DNA of 64,000 nt from an uncultured Eubacteriales bacterium. Lineage in GTDB: Bacteria > Bacillota > Clostridia > Oscillospirales > Oscillospiraceae. Made by a program: the position numbers and the translations under genes. The notes under the pieces are model-generated. The model saw only the letters and a list, made by a program, of their open reading frames with translations, did not search any database and was not told the DNA's origin. Of this stretch, positions 1-7,488 are shown piece after piece. The DNA lies in contig OMVL01000002.1 in NCBI GenBank assembly GCA_900314485.1, positions 1-64,000 on the forward strand. The letters run 5' to 3'. Numbering within the stretch: the first letter of the stretch is position 1; each line of letters opens with the position of its first letter.

Positions 1-395
1 TCACGGGTCTTGTACCCCTGACTGTAGTGCAGGATGAGAATGAGCCGGGTCTGCCGCTCCAGCTGATCCAGCAGGCCGGGCAGATCGTCCTCCCGGATCG
101 TCTCCGCTGGCTCGGGGATCCCGTCCAGCGGCACCAGGCGCCTTCGGCTGCGGATCAGGTCATTGCAGTTGTTAATGAGAATGCGAATGAGCCAGGTTTT
201 GAAAAATTCCGGTCTGCGCAGGGTGCCCAGCCGCTCCCAGCAGGTCAGAACCGTCTCAGACAGCACATCCTCAACGTCCATGGGGTTGGAGAAGTAACCT
301 CTGGCCACCTGATACATGGCCTGCTTATGGGCGTCCATCAGCTGAATAAAGGCATCCGGGTCGCCCTCACGGGCCTTGCGGATCTGCTCTATCAT
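1..395 (-). CDS. RNA polymerase sigma factor, ECF-type (partial, 3' end outside window)
   Basis: Reads leftward from an ATG at 395 and runs off the left edge after about 131 codons. The N-terminal half has a sigma region 2 pattern: a Gln/Ala helix, then DVEDVLSETVLTCWERL, then FFKTWLIRILINNCNDLIRSRRR. The visible C-terminal part (LERQTRLILILHYSQGYKTR) is the start of region 4. A GGAG site lies about 12 bases before the ATG. Family knowledge: such small sigma factors recruit RNA polymerase to stress or envelope regulons, often with a downstream anti-sigma gene, which here would lie outside the window. The target regulon cannot be told. Confidence 0.85.
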   Translation of the reverse strand, partial: MIEQIRKAREGDPDAFIQLMDAHKQAMYQVARGYFSNPMDVEDVLSETVLTCWERLGTLRRPEFFKTWLIRILINNCNDLIRSRRRLVPLDGIPEPAETIREDDLPGLLDQLERQTRLILILHYSQGYKTR

Positions 396-512
396 ATCAG
401 GTGATCATCTCCATTCGGGAAAAGTGGGGAACCGGTTCTCGTTTTCCTGCTGATTAGACGGAGCAGAAGTCTGTCTGATTGCAGGAGAGAACATATTTTT
501 CGATAGGACAGC

Positions 513-542
513 AAAAAAGCCCGCCACAAGGCGAGCTTTTTT
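513..542. terminator. Bidirectional intrinsic terminator
   Basis: Thirteen-base arms (aaaaaagcccgcc / ggcgagctttttt) with one mismatch around a 4-base loop; A- and T-runs on either side. It closes the leftward rqcP operon and separates it from the ECF sigma gene. Confidence 0.8.
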
Positions 543-554
543 GACATCATGCGG

Positions 555-794
555 TCAAATCTCCTCATACAGGGCGGAGGCATCCGCCTTGCCCACGTTG
601 TCCGCCACAGTCAGCACCCGTACTTTTACAGTACGCTGTCCGAACTGGAGCTCCAGCTCGTCACCGGACTTCACGTCGTAGCTGGCTCTTGCGGCCCTGC
701 CGTTGACCAGCACTCTGCCTGCATCACAGGCCTCGTTGGCAACGGTGCGCCGCTTGATGAGCCGGGAGACCTTTAGGTATTTATCCAGCCGCAT
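555..794 (-). CDS. rqcP: S4 RNA-binding protein RqcP (YabO/Hsp15-like)
   Basis: 79-residue protein that is essentially one S4 domain: MRLDKYLKVSRLIKRRTVA followed by the VLVNGR turn. Family knowledge: RqcP/YabO binds stalled 50S subunits and cooperates with RqcH in adding C-terminal alanine tails during ribosome quality control. It is the last gene of a leftward cluster (spoVB/yabM-like, mazG/yabN, hup, rqcP) resembling the yabM-yabN-yabO order of Bacillus, with hup inserted. The yabP and yabQ genes that usually follow are absent here; a terminator comes directly afterwards. Confidence 0.88.
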   Translation of the reverse strand: MRLDKYLKVSRLIKRRTVANEACDAGRVLVNGRAARASYDVKSGDELELQFGQRTVKVRVLTVADNVGKADASALYEEI

Positions 795-798
795 GCGC

Positions 799-1074
799 TC
801 AGAGAGCCACAGCGTCCTTCAGACCCTTACCGGCGTGGAAAGCGACGGTACGGCTTGCGGGGATCTCCACAGGCTCCAGGGTGCGGGGGTTGCGGGCAGT
901 GCGGGCGGCACGCTCCTTGGTCTCGAAGGAGCCGAAGCCCACGATCTGGATCTTGTCGCCGGAAGCCAGAGCCTTGGTCACCACATCCAGAGCGGCGTTG
1001 ACGGCGGCCTCAGCGTCCTTGCGGGAGAGACCGGCCTGAGCGGCGGTCTGCTGAATCAGTTCTGTCTTGTTCAT
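799..1074 (-). CDS. hup: HU family DNA-binding protein
   Basis: 91-residue histone-like protein with the typical N-terminal helices (MNKTELIQQTAAQAGLSRKDAE), the GFGSFE turn and an RNPRT beta-arm tip that inserts into the minor groove. Length matches the family (90-99 residues). Function: nonspecific DNA bending and nucleoid compaction. It lies 3 bases downstream of mazG and 4 bases upstream of rqcP, so it is cotranscribed. Its codon use is strongly biased, as expected for an abundant protein. Confidence 0.96.
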   Translation of the reverse strand: MNKTELIQQTAAQAGLSRKDAEAAVNAALDVVTKALASGDKIQIVGFGSFETKERAARTARNPRTLEPVEIPASRTVAFHAGKGLKDAVAL

Positions 1075-1077
1075 TGG

Positions 1078-1872
1078 TTATTCCTCCTGTTGTTTCGCCT
1101 TCTGCCAGAGTATTTCCAGCTCGGACAGGGGCATTTTTTTCATATCGGTACCGGCGCTGTTTGCGCCGTCCTCCACTCGCTGAAAGCGGGTGATAAACTT
1201 ATCTGTGGCCCGGTTCAGGGCGACCTCAGGGTCGATGTCCAGAAAACGTGCGGCATTCACCACGGCAAAGAGCAGGTCTCCCAACTCCTCCTCTACGTTG
1301 GTACGGGCTGCGGAGGCCTCACGCAGTTCTCCCGCCTCTTCCTCGATTTTGGCGAAGGGCCCGGAGACATCCGGCCAGTCAAAGCCGGCCTTGGCGGCCT
1401 TTTTCTGCACCTTCTCCGCCCGCCACAGAGCGGGGAGGGTGCGGGCAACGGAATTGAGTGTGTCGGTATAGGTCTGCTGATGCTTTTCCTGCCGCTTCAA
1501 CTCGTCCCAGTTCACCAGAACCTCTTCCGTGCCGGAGACCACTCTGGTGCCAAAGACATGGGGGTGGCGAAAAATCAGCTTTTTCACGGCGTAGTCCGCC
1601 ACGTCGTTGATGTCGAAACGGCCTGCGTCCTCCTCGATGGAGGCATGAAACAGCACCTGCATCATCACATCGCCCAGCTCCTCTTTCAGAAGCTCGGTGT
1701 TCTCGGTGTCGATGCCCTCACAGGCCTCGTAGACCTCCTCAATGAAGTTGCGGCGGATGGAGTGATGGTCTTGTACCATGTCCCAGGGGCAGCCCCCGGG
1801 GTGGCGGAGGATGGCAATGATCTGCCGAAAGTCCTCCATATCATAATGCTCTTTCCAAGGATAGGATACCAT
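1078..1872 (-). CDS. mazG: Nucleoside triphosphate pyrophosphohydrolase MazG
   Basis: 264 residues with two MazG domains. The first carries GGCPWD near residue 27 and the metal-binding helix EELGDVMMQVLFH; the second has EEELGDLLFAVVN. Function: hydrolysis of (d)NTPs to monophosphates plus pyrophosphate, cleaning damaged nucleotides and affecting alarmone levels. The N-terminal tetrapyrrole-methylase domain of Bacillus YabN is missing, so this is the stand-alone form. The ATG at 1872 has GGAGG about 12 bases upstream; an in-frame ATG at 1839 is an alternative. Cotranscribed with the spoVB-like gene upstream and hup downstream. Confidence 0.93.
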   Translation of the reverse strand: MVSYPWKEHYDMEDFRQIIAILRHPGGCPWDMVQDHHSIRRNFIEEVYEACEGIDTENTELLKEELGDVMMQVLFHASIEEDAGRFDINDVADYAVKKLIFRHPHVFGTRVVSGTEEVLVNWDELKRQEKHQQTYTDTLNSVARTLPALWRAEKVQKKAAKAGFDWPDVSGPFAKIEEEAGELREASAARTNVEEELGDLLFAVVNAARFLDIDPEVALNRATDKFITRFQRVEDGANSAGTDMKKMPLSELEILWQKAKQQEE

Positions 1873-1894
1873 AGCCAGTATGTGCCTCCTGATC

Positions 1895-3484
1895 TTATTT
1901 GATGCGCAGCAGCCGACCGATCTTGTCCCCCTTGGGCATGAGGGACAGGTCGTCCTTCGTCAGCGTTCTGAGCAGGACCAGCAGCGCCAGATAGATGAGA
2001 CCGGCAACGCCGATGGAGAGAATGAGGGCCACAGCATTTCGGGCGGTGACCCGGAAGATCAGCCCATAGACCGCCCAGGCGGCAACGCCCATCATGCCGG
2101 CGGAGATCAGGGGCTTTGCAAAGACCTTCACATAGTTGGGACAGCCCGGCACAATCCGGTCCACCAGCAGCAGGTCCAACAGGCAGGTGGTGCCGTAGCC
2201 GATGCAGGTGCCGATGGGGGAGCCGAAGATATTGATGTCCGGAATGGCCACCACAAAGTAGTCAAAGATGACCATGATGATGCCGCCAATGGCCATGGTG
2301 GCAATGGGCAGATTCAAAATGCCGTGGGCCTGCAAGATGGAATTGCAGACCAGCATGATGCAGACAAAGATGCTGGCAGCGCCCAGCAGGGAGAGGATGG
2401 GACCGGCAATATCCGCCTTCAGCCGGGGAAAGAGCAGCATGACAATGGGTTTGCCCAGCACCAACATGCCAATCCCGGCGGGGAAGGTAATGATGGAAGC
2501 GGTCTTGAGGGCAGAACCCACCACCCGGGCGGCGCCCTTCTTATTGCCCTGCTGAAAGAACACGGTGACAGCAGGGATCACCGAAGCGGTAATGGCCACC
2601 ATGAGCGAGGCGGGGATCTGATAGACCGTCTGAACGCCGCTGTACTGGTAGAAAAGGTCTCTTGCGTCATCCAGGCTCATGCCCAGAGCGTTTTGCAGCT
2701 GTCCTTGGACCAGAGAGGTGTCCACCGCCGTGATAATAGAAGTGGCGGAGGAGGTCAGAGTGATGGGGATGGCCAGGGTGAGGCAGACCACCAGAATCTT
2801 TTTGCTGCTCCAGGTCTTGCTCCGTGGTCCCCGGGGCTCAGATCTCCGGGTGCGGTAAAAGTCCCAGACCATGTACAGAAGGGCGGCCAGCTCGGAGACG
2901 GTGACGCCCACAATGGCGCCGGCGGCTGCGGTGGACTCGTCCTTGCCGATGCGGACCAGGAACATGGCCAGAGACAGGCCGACGATCAGCTTAAAGAGGG
3001 CCTCAATGATCTGGCTCACCGAGGAGGGAGTCATATTGGAGTGGCCTTGGGCGTAGCCCCGGAGGGCAGCCAACCCCGAAACGAAAAAGACGGAAGGGGC
3101 AAGTACCCGCATGGAGAGAGCGGACTTGGGGTTGTTCATCAGTCCGGCAAAGGCGTCTGCTCCGATGAACATGACCAGAGAACATACCGCACCGAAAATC
3201 AGGAAGAACAGGGCAGAGACCCGAAAGATCTTGTGGACCTGGGCACGGTTGCCCTGGGCGTTGGCCTGAGAGATCATCTTGCTCATAGCCACGGGGATGC
3301 CCGCTGTGGAGATCATCAGCAGGATGTTGAAGATGTTAAATGCGTTGGTAAAATCGGTGTAGCCGCTGCCCAGAATGTTGATGAGCGGCATTTTGTACAC
3401 AGCGCTGATGATCTTGACCAGTACAATGCCGGCAGCCAGTATGGCGGCTCCGCCAAAGAAGGTTTGCTTTTGGGTTTTTGACAT
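1895..3484 (-). CDS. MOP-superfamily flippase, SpoVB/YabM-like
   Basis: 529-residue polytopic membrane protein with about 14 hydrophobic segments. The N-terminal segment contains GGAAILAAGIVLVKIISAVYKMP, broken in the middle by helix-capping residues, and matches the polysaccharide-biosynthesis/MurJ-SpoVB family. Family knowledge: these proteins flip lipid-linked cell-wall or spore-cortex precursors across the membrane. Its place directly upstream of mazG, hup and rqcP corresponds to Bacillus yabM. AAGGAG lies about 9 bases before the ATG at 3484. SpoVB proper and YabM cannot be separated without a tree, so no symbol is given. Confidence 0.88.
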   Translation of the reverse strand: MSKTQKQTFFGGAAILAAGIVLVKIISAVYKMPLINILGSGYTDFTNAFNIFNILLMISTAGIPVAMSKMISQANAQGNRAQVHKIFRVSALFFLIFGAVCSLVMFIGADAFAGLMNNPKSALSMRVLAPSVFFVSGLAALRGYAQGHSNMTPSSVSQIIEALFKLIVGLSLAMFLVRIGKDESTAAAGAIVGVTVSELAALLYMVWDFYRTRRSEPRGPRSKTWSSKKILVVCLTLAIPITLTSSATSIITAVDTSLVQGQLQNALGMSLDDARDLFYQYSGVQTVYQIPASLMVAITASVIPAVTVFFQQGNKKGAARVVGSALKTASIITFPAGIGMLVLGKPIVMLLFPRLKADIAGPILSLLGAASIFVCIMLVCNSILQAHGILNLPIATMAIGGIIMVIFDYFVVAIPDINIFGSPIGTCIGYGTTCLLDLLLVDRIVPGCPNYVKVFAKPLISAGMMGVAAWAVYGLIFRVTARNAVALILSIGVAGLIYLALLVLLRTLTKDDLSLMPKGDKIGRLLRIK

Positions 3485-3546
3485 GATGCAGACTCCTTGC
3501 CCGTTGAGATAGACTTATAACATTCTATCCAATACCGCCGGGAAAA

Positions 3547-4371
3547 TTACAGCTCGGTCAAACACTTCCGGACCAAAAGGGAGAACTGCCGGCCGGCCTT
3601 TGCGGCAGCCTCCAGTACCTCCTCCTCACTGAGAGGCTGGGACAGGATGCCGGCGGCCATGTTGGTCAGCAGGGAGATACCCAGCACCTTCATGCCGCAG
3701 TGGCGGGCCACGATGGCCTCGGGGACGGTGGACATGCCCACGGCGTCAGCCCCCAGCACCCGGGCGGCACGGATCTCCGCCGGGGTCTCGTACTGAGGGC
3801 CGGGGAAGAACATATAGACGCCCTCTTTCAGAGAAATGCCGAGATCAGCCGCCGCTATGCGGGCAATGTGCTGATATTCCGGGGTATAAATCGCAGAGGC
3901 ATCCGGAAAGCGGGGGCCGAACTCCGGAAGATTCTCTCCCCGGAGAGGGGAGGCCAGGCACAGCTTGATGTGGTCGCGGATGAGCATCAGCGTTCCGGCG
4001 GACCACTCCAGATTGACGCAGCCGGCGGCGTTTGTGACGATGAGCTTGTCCGCTCCCAGCAGCCGCAGCACCCGGACGGCATAGGTGACCTCCTCAAGGG
4101 AATAGCCCTCGTAAAAGTGCATCCGGCCCTGCATGACAGCAACGGCCTTGCCCTCCAGCCGGCCGAAGACAAACTGTCCCTTATGGCCGGGGGCGGTAGA
4201 CGGCTTGAAGTGGGGGATGTCCACATAGGAAACCGTCACGGCGTCTTTCAGCTCATCGGCCAGAAAGCCGAGACCGGAGCCGAGGATCATCAACACCTCC
4301 GGCTGAAAGCCGCACAGCCGGGAACGCAGGTAATCAGCGCTCTCCCGATACTGACTCATGGAAAAAGACAT
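3547..4371 (-). CDS. punA: Purine nucleoside phosphorylase (trimeric type)
   Basis: 274 residues when started at the ATG at 4371, which has GGAGG seven bases upstream; a longer frame to 4446 has no site. Family signatures visible: ILGSGLGFLADEL near the N-terminus (phosphate loop), the strand VMQGRMHFYEGYS, the KLIVTNAAG segment, FPGPQYETPAEIRA and the ADAVGMSTVPE purine-binding part. Reaction: phosphorolysis of inosine/guanosine to base plus ribose-1-phosphate in purine salvage. It stands between the spoVB-like operon and the amino acid ABC operon, in the same direction. Confidence 0.95.
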   Translation of the reverse strand: MSFSMSQYRESADYLRSRLCGFQPEVLMILGSGLGFLADELKDAVTVSYVDIPHFKPSTAPGHKGQFVFGRLEGKAVAVMQGRMHFYEGYSLEEVTYAVRVLRLLGADKLIVTNAAGCVNLEWSAGTLMLIRDHIKLCLASPLRGENLPEFGPRFPDASAIYTPEYQHIARIAAADLGISLKEGVYMFFPGPQYETPAEIRAARVLGADAVGMSTVPEAIVARHCGMKVLGISLLTNMAAGILSQPLSEEEVLEAAAKAGRQFSLLVRKCLTEL

Positions 4372-4459
4372 GCCCGCACCTCCAAAAAATTCATGTACGA
4401 CACATTGTACACCCCGGAGCGGGGAAATGCAACTGAAAACAGGCAAAAACTGGGAAAAT

Positions 4460-4488
4460 AGCAGCCCGACCGGGGTGGTCGGGCTGTA
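4460..4488 (-). terminator. Intrinsic terminator of the amino acid ABC operon
   Basis: Nine-base perfect arms (agcccgacc / ggtcgggct) about 10 bases after the stop of the ATPase gene, followed on the minus strand by a T-rich run (CTATTTTCC). Confidence 0.7.
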
Positions 4489-4494
4489 AAAAGG

Positions 4495-5280
4495 TTATTT
4501 TTGTGCATAATGGGCAAGGAACTGCCGGGTGCGCTCTTCTTTGGGGTGCTCGATGACCTGTACCGGGTCGCCCTGCTCGACGATATAGCCGTTATCCATA
4601 AAGATGACGTGGCTTGCCACATCCCGGGCAAAGGCCATCTCATGGGTGACGATGATCATGGTGGTCTTTTTCTCGGCAAGCTCCCGAATGACACGCAGCA
4701 CTTCGCCGGTCAGCTCCGGGTCCAGGGCGGAGGTAGGCTCATCAAAGCAGAGAATGTCCGGCTCCAGGGCCAGCGCTCTGGCGATGGCCACCCGCTGCTG
4801 CTGTCCGCCGGAGAGCTGGTGGGGGTAGTTTGACATGCGATCTGCCAGACCCATCTGAATGAGCAGCTGCCGTGCCTGATGTTCGATCTCGTTGAGGATC
4901 TCTTTCCTCCTGCGCTTGAAGTCCGGCTGCTCCCGGGCCAGCAGCTCCTTTGCCAGCATGACGTTTTTCAGCGCCGTATACTGGGGGAAAAGGTTGAAGG
5001 ACTGAAAGACCAGCCCAAAGTGGAGCCTGCGCTTGCGAATTTCACCGTCAGACTGGGCGGAGCGGTCGCCGGCGTTGAACAGAGTCTCGCCGTTGACCGC
5101 AATGCTGCCGCCGTCCGCCCGCTCCAAAAAGTTCAGGCACCGGAGCAATGTGGTCTTACCGCTGCCGGAGGAGCCGATAATGGAGACCACATCTCCCTGT
5201 TCCAGGGAGAAGCTGATGTCGTTGAGCACCTTTGTATCTCCAAAGTGCTTTTCAATGTGTTTCACTTCCAACATTGCCAT
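4495..5280 (-). CDS. Polar amino acid ABC transporter, ATP-binding protein
   Basis: 261 residues of the GlnQ/HisP class. Visible: Walker A GSSGSGKTTLL, Q-loop VFQSFNLFPQYT, signature LSGGQQQRVAIARAL, Walker B ILCFDEPTSALDPE and the switch His in IIVTHEMAFARDV. It energises uptake through the permease encoded 15 bases upstream. The ATG at 5280 has AAAGGAGG ten bases upstream. Last gene of the three-gene importer operon. The PAAT class is clear, but the amino acid carried cannot be read from the sequence. Confidence 0.94.
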   Translation of the reverse strand: MAMLEVKHIEKHFGDTKVLNDISFSLEQGDVVSIIGSSGSGKTTLLRCLNFLERADGGSIAVNGETLFNAGDRSAQSDGEIRKRRLHFGLVFQSFNLFPQYTALKNVMLAKELLAREQPDFKRRRKEILNEIEHQARQLLIQMGLADRMSNYPHQLSGGQQQRVAIARALALEPDILCFDEPTSALDPELTGEVLRVIRELAEKKTTMIIVTHEMAFARDVASHVIFMDNGYIVEQGDPVQVIEHPKEERTRQFLAHYAQK

Positions 5281-5295
5281 GACGCTCTGCCTCCT

Positions 5296-5982
5296 TTAGC
5301 GGAAATAGTCCAGTCTGCGCTCCAGCCGCCCCAGCAGGATGGTGAGGATGCCGTTGCAGGCCAGATAATAGACTGCAGTGAAGAACAGGGGCCAGATGGC
5401 GCCGGAGATGCCCTGAGAGCCCTTCATAAAGGCCTGACCCGCCCAGATGATCTCCTGCAGGGCGATGATCCGGGCCAGAGAGGTGTCCTTGACCAGGGTG
5501 ATGATCTCGTTGGACATGGGGGGCACGATGCGCTTGATCATCTGAAGCAGTGTGACCTTAAAAAAGATCTGGCGCTTTGTCATGCCCAGCACCAGCCCCG
5601 CCTCGTTCTGCCCGTGGGGGACGCCCTGAATACCGCCCCGGTAAATTTCCGAGAAGTAGCAGGCATAGTTGATGATGAAGGAGATGGCGGAGGCCAGGAA
5701 CCGTCCGGCCTCGCCGCTGCCCCAGATGTTGTTCCCCAGCACCAGACCGGGGAAGTAGTAGATAATCAGCAGCTGGATCATCAGCGGCGTGCCCCGAATG
5801 ATCCAGACAATGGTGCGGCTGAGCCAGCTCAGAGGTTTAAAACGGGACATGGAGCCAAAGGCGATGACCAGTCCCAACGGAATCGCTCCAATGAGGGTGA
5901 CGAAAAACAGCTTCAGCGTCTGCAAAAAGCCGATATTCAGCGAGTGGATAACAATGGGTAATTGCTGCTGGAAAAGCTCCAT
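5296..5982 (-). CDS. Polar amino acid ABC transporter, permease
   Basis: 228-residue membrane protein of the HisM/GlnP family with about five transmembrane segments. The family motifs RGTPLMIQLLIIYY and the EAA loop (NEAGLVLGMTKRQIFFKVTLLQ) that docks on the ATPase are visible. It forms the membrane channel between the lipoprotein encoded upstream and the ATPase downstream. The gap to the lipoprotein gene is about 80 bases, the gap to the ATPase gene 15 bases. Confidence 0.94.
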   Translation of the reverse strand: MELFQQQLPIVIHSLNIGFLQTLKLFFVTLIGAIPLGLVIAFGSMSRFKPLSWLSRTIVWIIRGTPLMIQLLIIYYFPGLVLGNNIWGSGEAGRFLASAISFIINYACYFSEIYRGGIQGVPHGQNEAGLVLGMTKRQIFFKVTLLQMIKRIVPPMSNEIITLVKDTSLARIIALQEIIWAGQAFMKGSQGISGAIWPLFFTAVYYLACNGILTILLGRLERRLDYFR

Positions 5983-6063
5983 AAACGATCCTGCTTTCTC
6001 TCTTTTACAACGCCAAAATAGAGGGCGGTCTCCCGTCCTCTATTTGGATGAATGGATACGTAA

Positions 6064-6879
6064 TTACTGGGGGATGACAGAGCCTGCCAAACCGTACTGC
6101 TCGGCCAGAGCGTCCAGACTGCCGTCGGCGTACTGAGCGGCGAAGAACGCGTTCAGGGCGTCAGTCAGATCGGAATCCTGACGGAAGGCGACGCCGTACT
6201 GCTCCTCGTTGAGGGTAAAGGTGTAGGTCAGGTTGTCGTAGCTGGTGCCCTCGCCCACCATGGCATAGGCCATCAGAAGGTCAATGACGGCGGCGTCAGA
6301 GGTGCCTGCGGCGACCTCCATCAGGGCGTCCGCCTGAGCGGTCACAGGAGTGGTGGCATAGCCCAGCTCATTGACAGCTTCCTCGCCGGCGCTGCCGGAC
6401 TCCACGGCGAAGGTCAGACCGGCCAGACTCTCGATGTCGGCATACTCCTCAGCCTTGTCGGCAGGAAGGACCACCACCTGAGCGTTTCTCATGTAGGGGT
6501 TGGAGCAGCTTGCGGCGCTGGTGACCTCGTCGGTGAGGGTCATGCCGTTCCAAATGCAGTCAATGCTGCCGCCGTCCAGCTCCAGGATCTTGTTGTCCCA
6601 GTTGATCTCGGCAAATTCCACGCTCACACCCAGGCTCTCAGCGAAAGCGGTAGCGAGGTCGGCGTCAAAGCCGATCCAGTTGCCGTTCTCGTCCTTGTAA
6701 TCCATGGGCTCAAAGTCGGTGATGCCGACGACCAGAGTGCCCTTGCTCTGCACGTTCTGCAGGTCGGATGCGGCAGAAGCAGGAGCCTCCTGCTCCTCGG
6801 CGGAATTGCTGCTGCCGCCGCAGGATGCCAGAGACAGGCACATGACCAGTGCCAGCAGCAGTGCTGTTACTTTCCTCAT
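6064..6879 (-). CDS. Polar amino acid ABC transporter, substrate-binding lipoprotein
   Basis: 271 residues from the ATG at 6879, chosen because GGAGG lies eight bases before it and the protein then begins with a lipoprotein signal (MRKVTALLLALVMCLSLASC, cleavage before Cys20). The mature part follows the SBP type 3 fold: LVVGITDFEPMDYKD, NGNWIGFDADLATAFAE, then VESGSAGEEAV. It captures the amino acid outside the membrane and hands it to the permease. First gene of the operon, with a candidate promoter and a 5'UTR hairpin upstream. Confidence 0.93.
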   Translation of the reverse strand: MRKVTALLLALVMCLSLASCGGSSNSAEEQEAPASAASDLQNVQSKGTLVVGITDFEPMDYKDENGNWIGFDADLATAFAESLGVSVEFAEINWDNKILELDGGSIDCIWNGMTLTDEVTSAASCSNPYMRNAQVVVLPADKAEEYADIESLAGLTFAVESGSAGEEAVNELGYATTPVTAQADALMEVAAGTSDAAVIDLLMAYAMVGEGTSYDNLTYTFTLNEEQYGVAFRQDSDLTDALNAFFAAQYADGSLDALAEQYGLAGSVIPQ

Positions 6880-6910
6880 TTTTATTTCCTCCAATTTCTC
6901 TTCCATTTCA

Positions 6911-6930
6911 GGGCGTCAGAGCAGACGCCC
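6911..6930 (-). repeat. 5'UTR hairpin before the amino acid ABC operon
   Basis: Perfect seven-base arms (gggcgtc / gacgccc) around a 6-base loop, between the candidate transcription start and the ribosome-binding site. No T-run follows, so it is more likely an mRNA-stabilising or regulatory hairpin than a terminator. Confidence 0.5.
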
Positions 6931-6944
6931 CCTGACAAGTTCAC

Positions 6945-6973
6945 ATATTAGCGCATTAGCAAACTAAAGTAAA
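6945..6973 (-). promoter_or_regulatory. Candidate promoter of the amino acid ABC operon
   Basis: Minus-strand TTTACT, 17-base spacer, TAATAT (each 4 of 6 to consensus). The direct repeat GCTAATG-c-GCTAATA overlaps the -10 region and could be an operator. Confidence 0.4.
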
Positions 6974-7062
6974 TAGGCAAATACAACAGAATTTTCCCGC
7001 TGCTACGGGGCAGAAACGGCAGATTGCCCGTAGGAGCAGGCAATCGAAAGGCAAATTGCCGC

Positions 7063-7476
7063 TCAGCGTTCCTGCTCGGCGTTTTTTGTCTCCAAAAGTT
7101 CCTCCACCAGTTTTACGCACTCAAAGCACATGGCGTCGCAGTGGGGCTTTCGGTCGGGATGCCCCGCACCGTGCCATTTCTTGAGGAGGTCACGGCAGTA
7201 GATCATATTTTCGTGATTGTTCCGCACCCGGTTCATCAGCTCGGTGGCGGATTTGGGGGCAGACCCGGCCAGACCCAGCGCCATCAGCGCTCCTGTGACC
7301 GCCCCGCAGACCTCTCCCTGGAGCATGCCCGCCCGAAAGTGGGCGCTGAGGTTGTAGGCGGTCTCGGTGTCGATGCCCATTTCCTCGGCAAAGGGAATAA
7401 AGACGGCCTGTGCGCAGCCGTAGTGCCGGGTGGTGTCCGCCCGAAGCTCCCTGCAGCGTTCCAAATAGTTGCCCAT
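7063..7476 (-). CDS. C_GCAxxG_C_C family small protein (putative redox protein)
   Basis: 137 residues with the conserved pattern of this family: CAQAVF near residue 21, GEVCGAVTGALMALG in the middle, then CRDLL, PHCDAMCFECVKLVEELL at the C-terminus. The five or so spaced Cys suggest disulfide chemistry or metal binding. Function is not established for the family. The ATG at 7476 follows recG by 12 bases, so it is probably cotranscribed. Homologues are common in anaerobic Firmicutes and often sit beside redox or transport genes (family knowledge). Confidence 0.8.
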   Translation of the reverse strand: MGNYLERCRELRADTTRHYGCAQAVFIPFAEEMGIDTETAYNLSAHFRAGMLQGEVCGAVTGALMALGLAGSAPKSATELMNRVRNNHENMIYCRDLLKKWHGAGHPDRKPHCDAMCFECVKLVEELLETKNAEQER

Positions 7477-7488
7477 GTTGGATTCCTC

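Noticed and set aside
1880..3481. 533-codon open frame antisense to the spoVB-like gene
   Set aside because: Low-complexity, Gly/His/Asp-rich translation with no family features, no ribosome-binding site, and the opposite strand encodes a clear flippase. Such frames arise from GC-rich codon bias.
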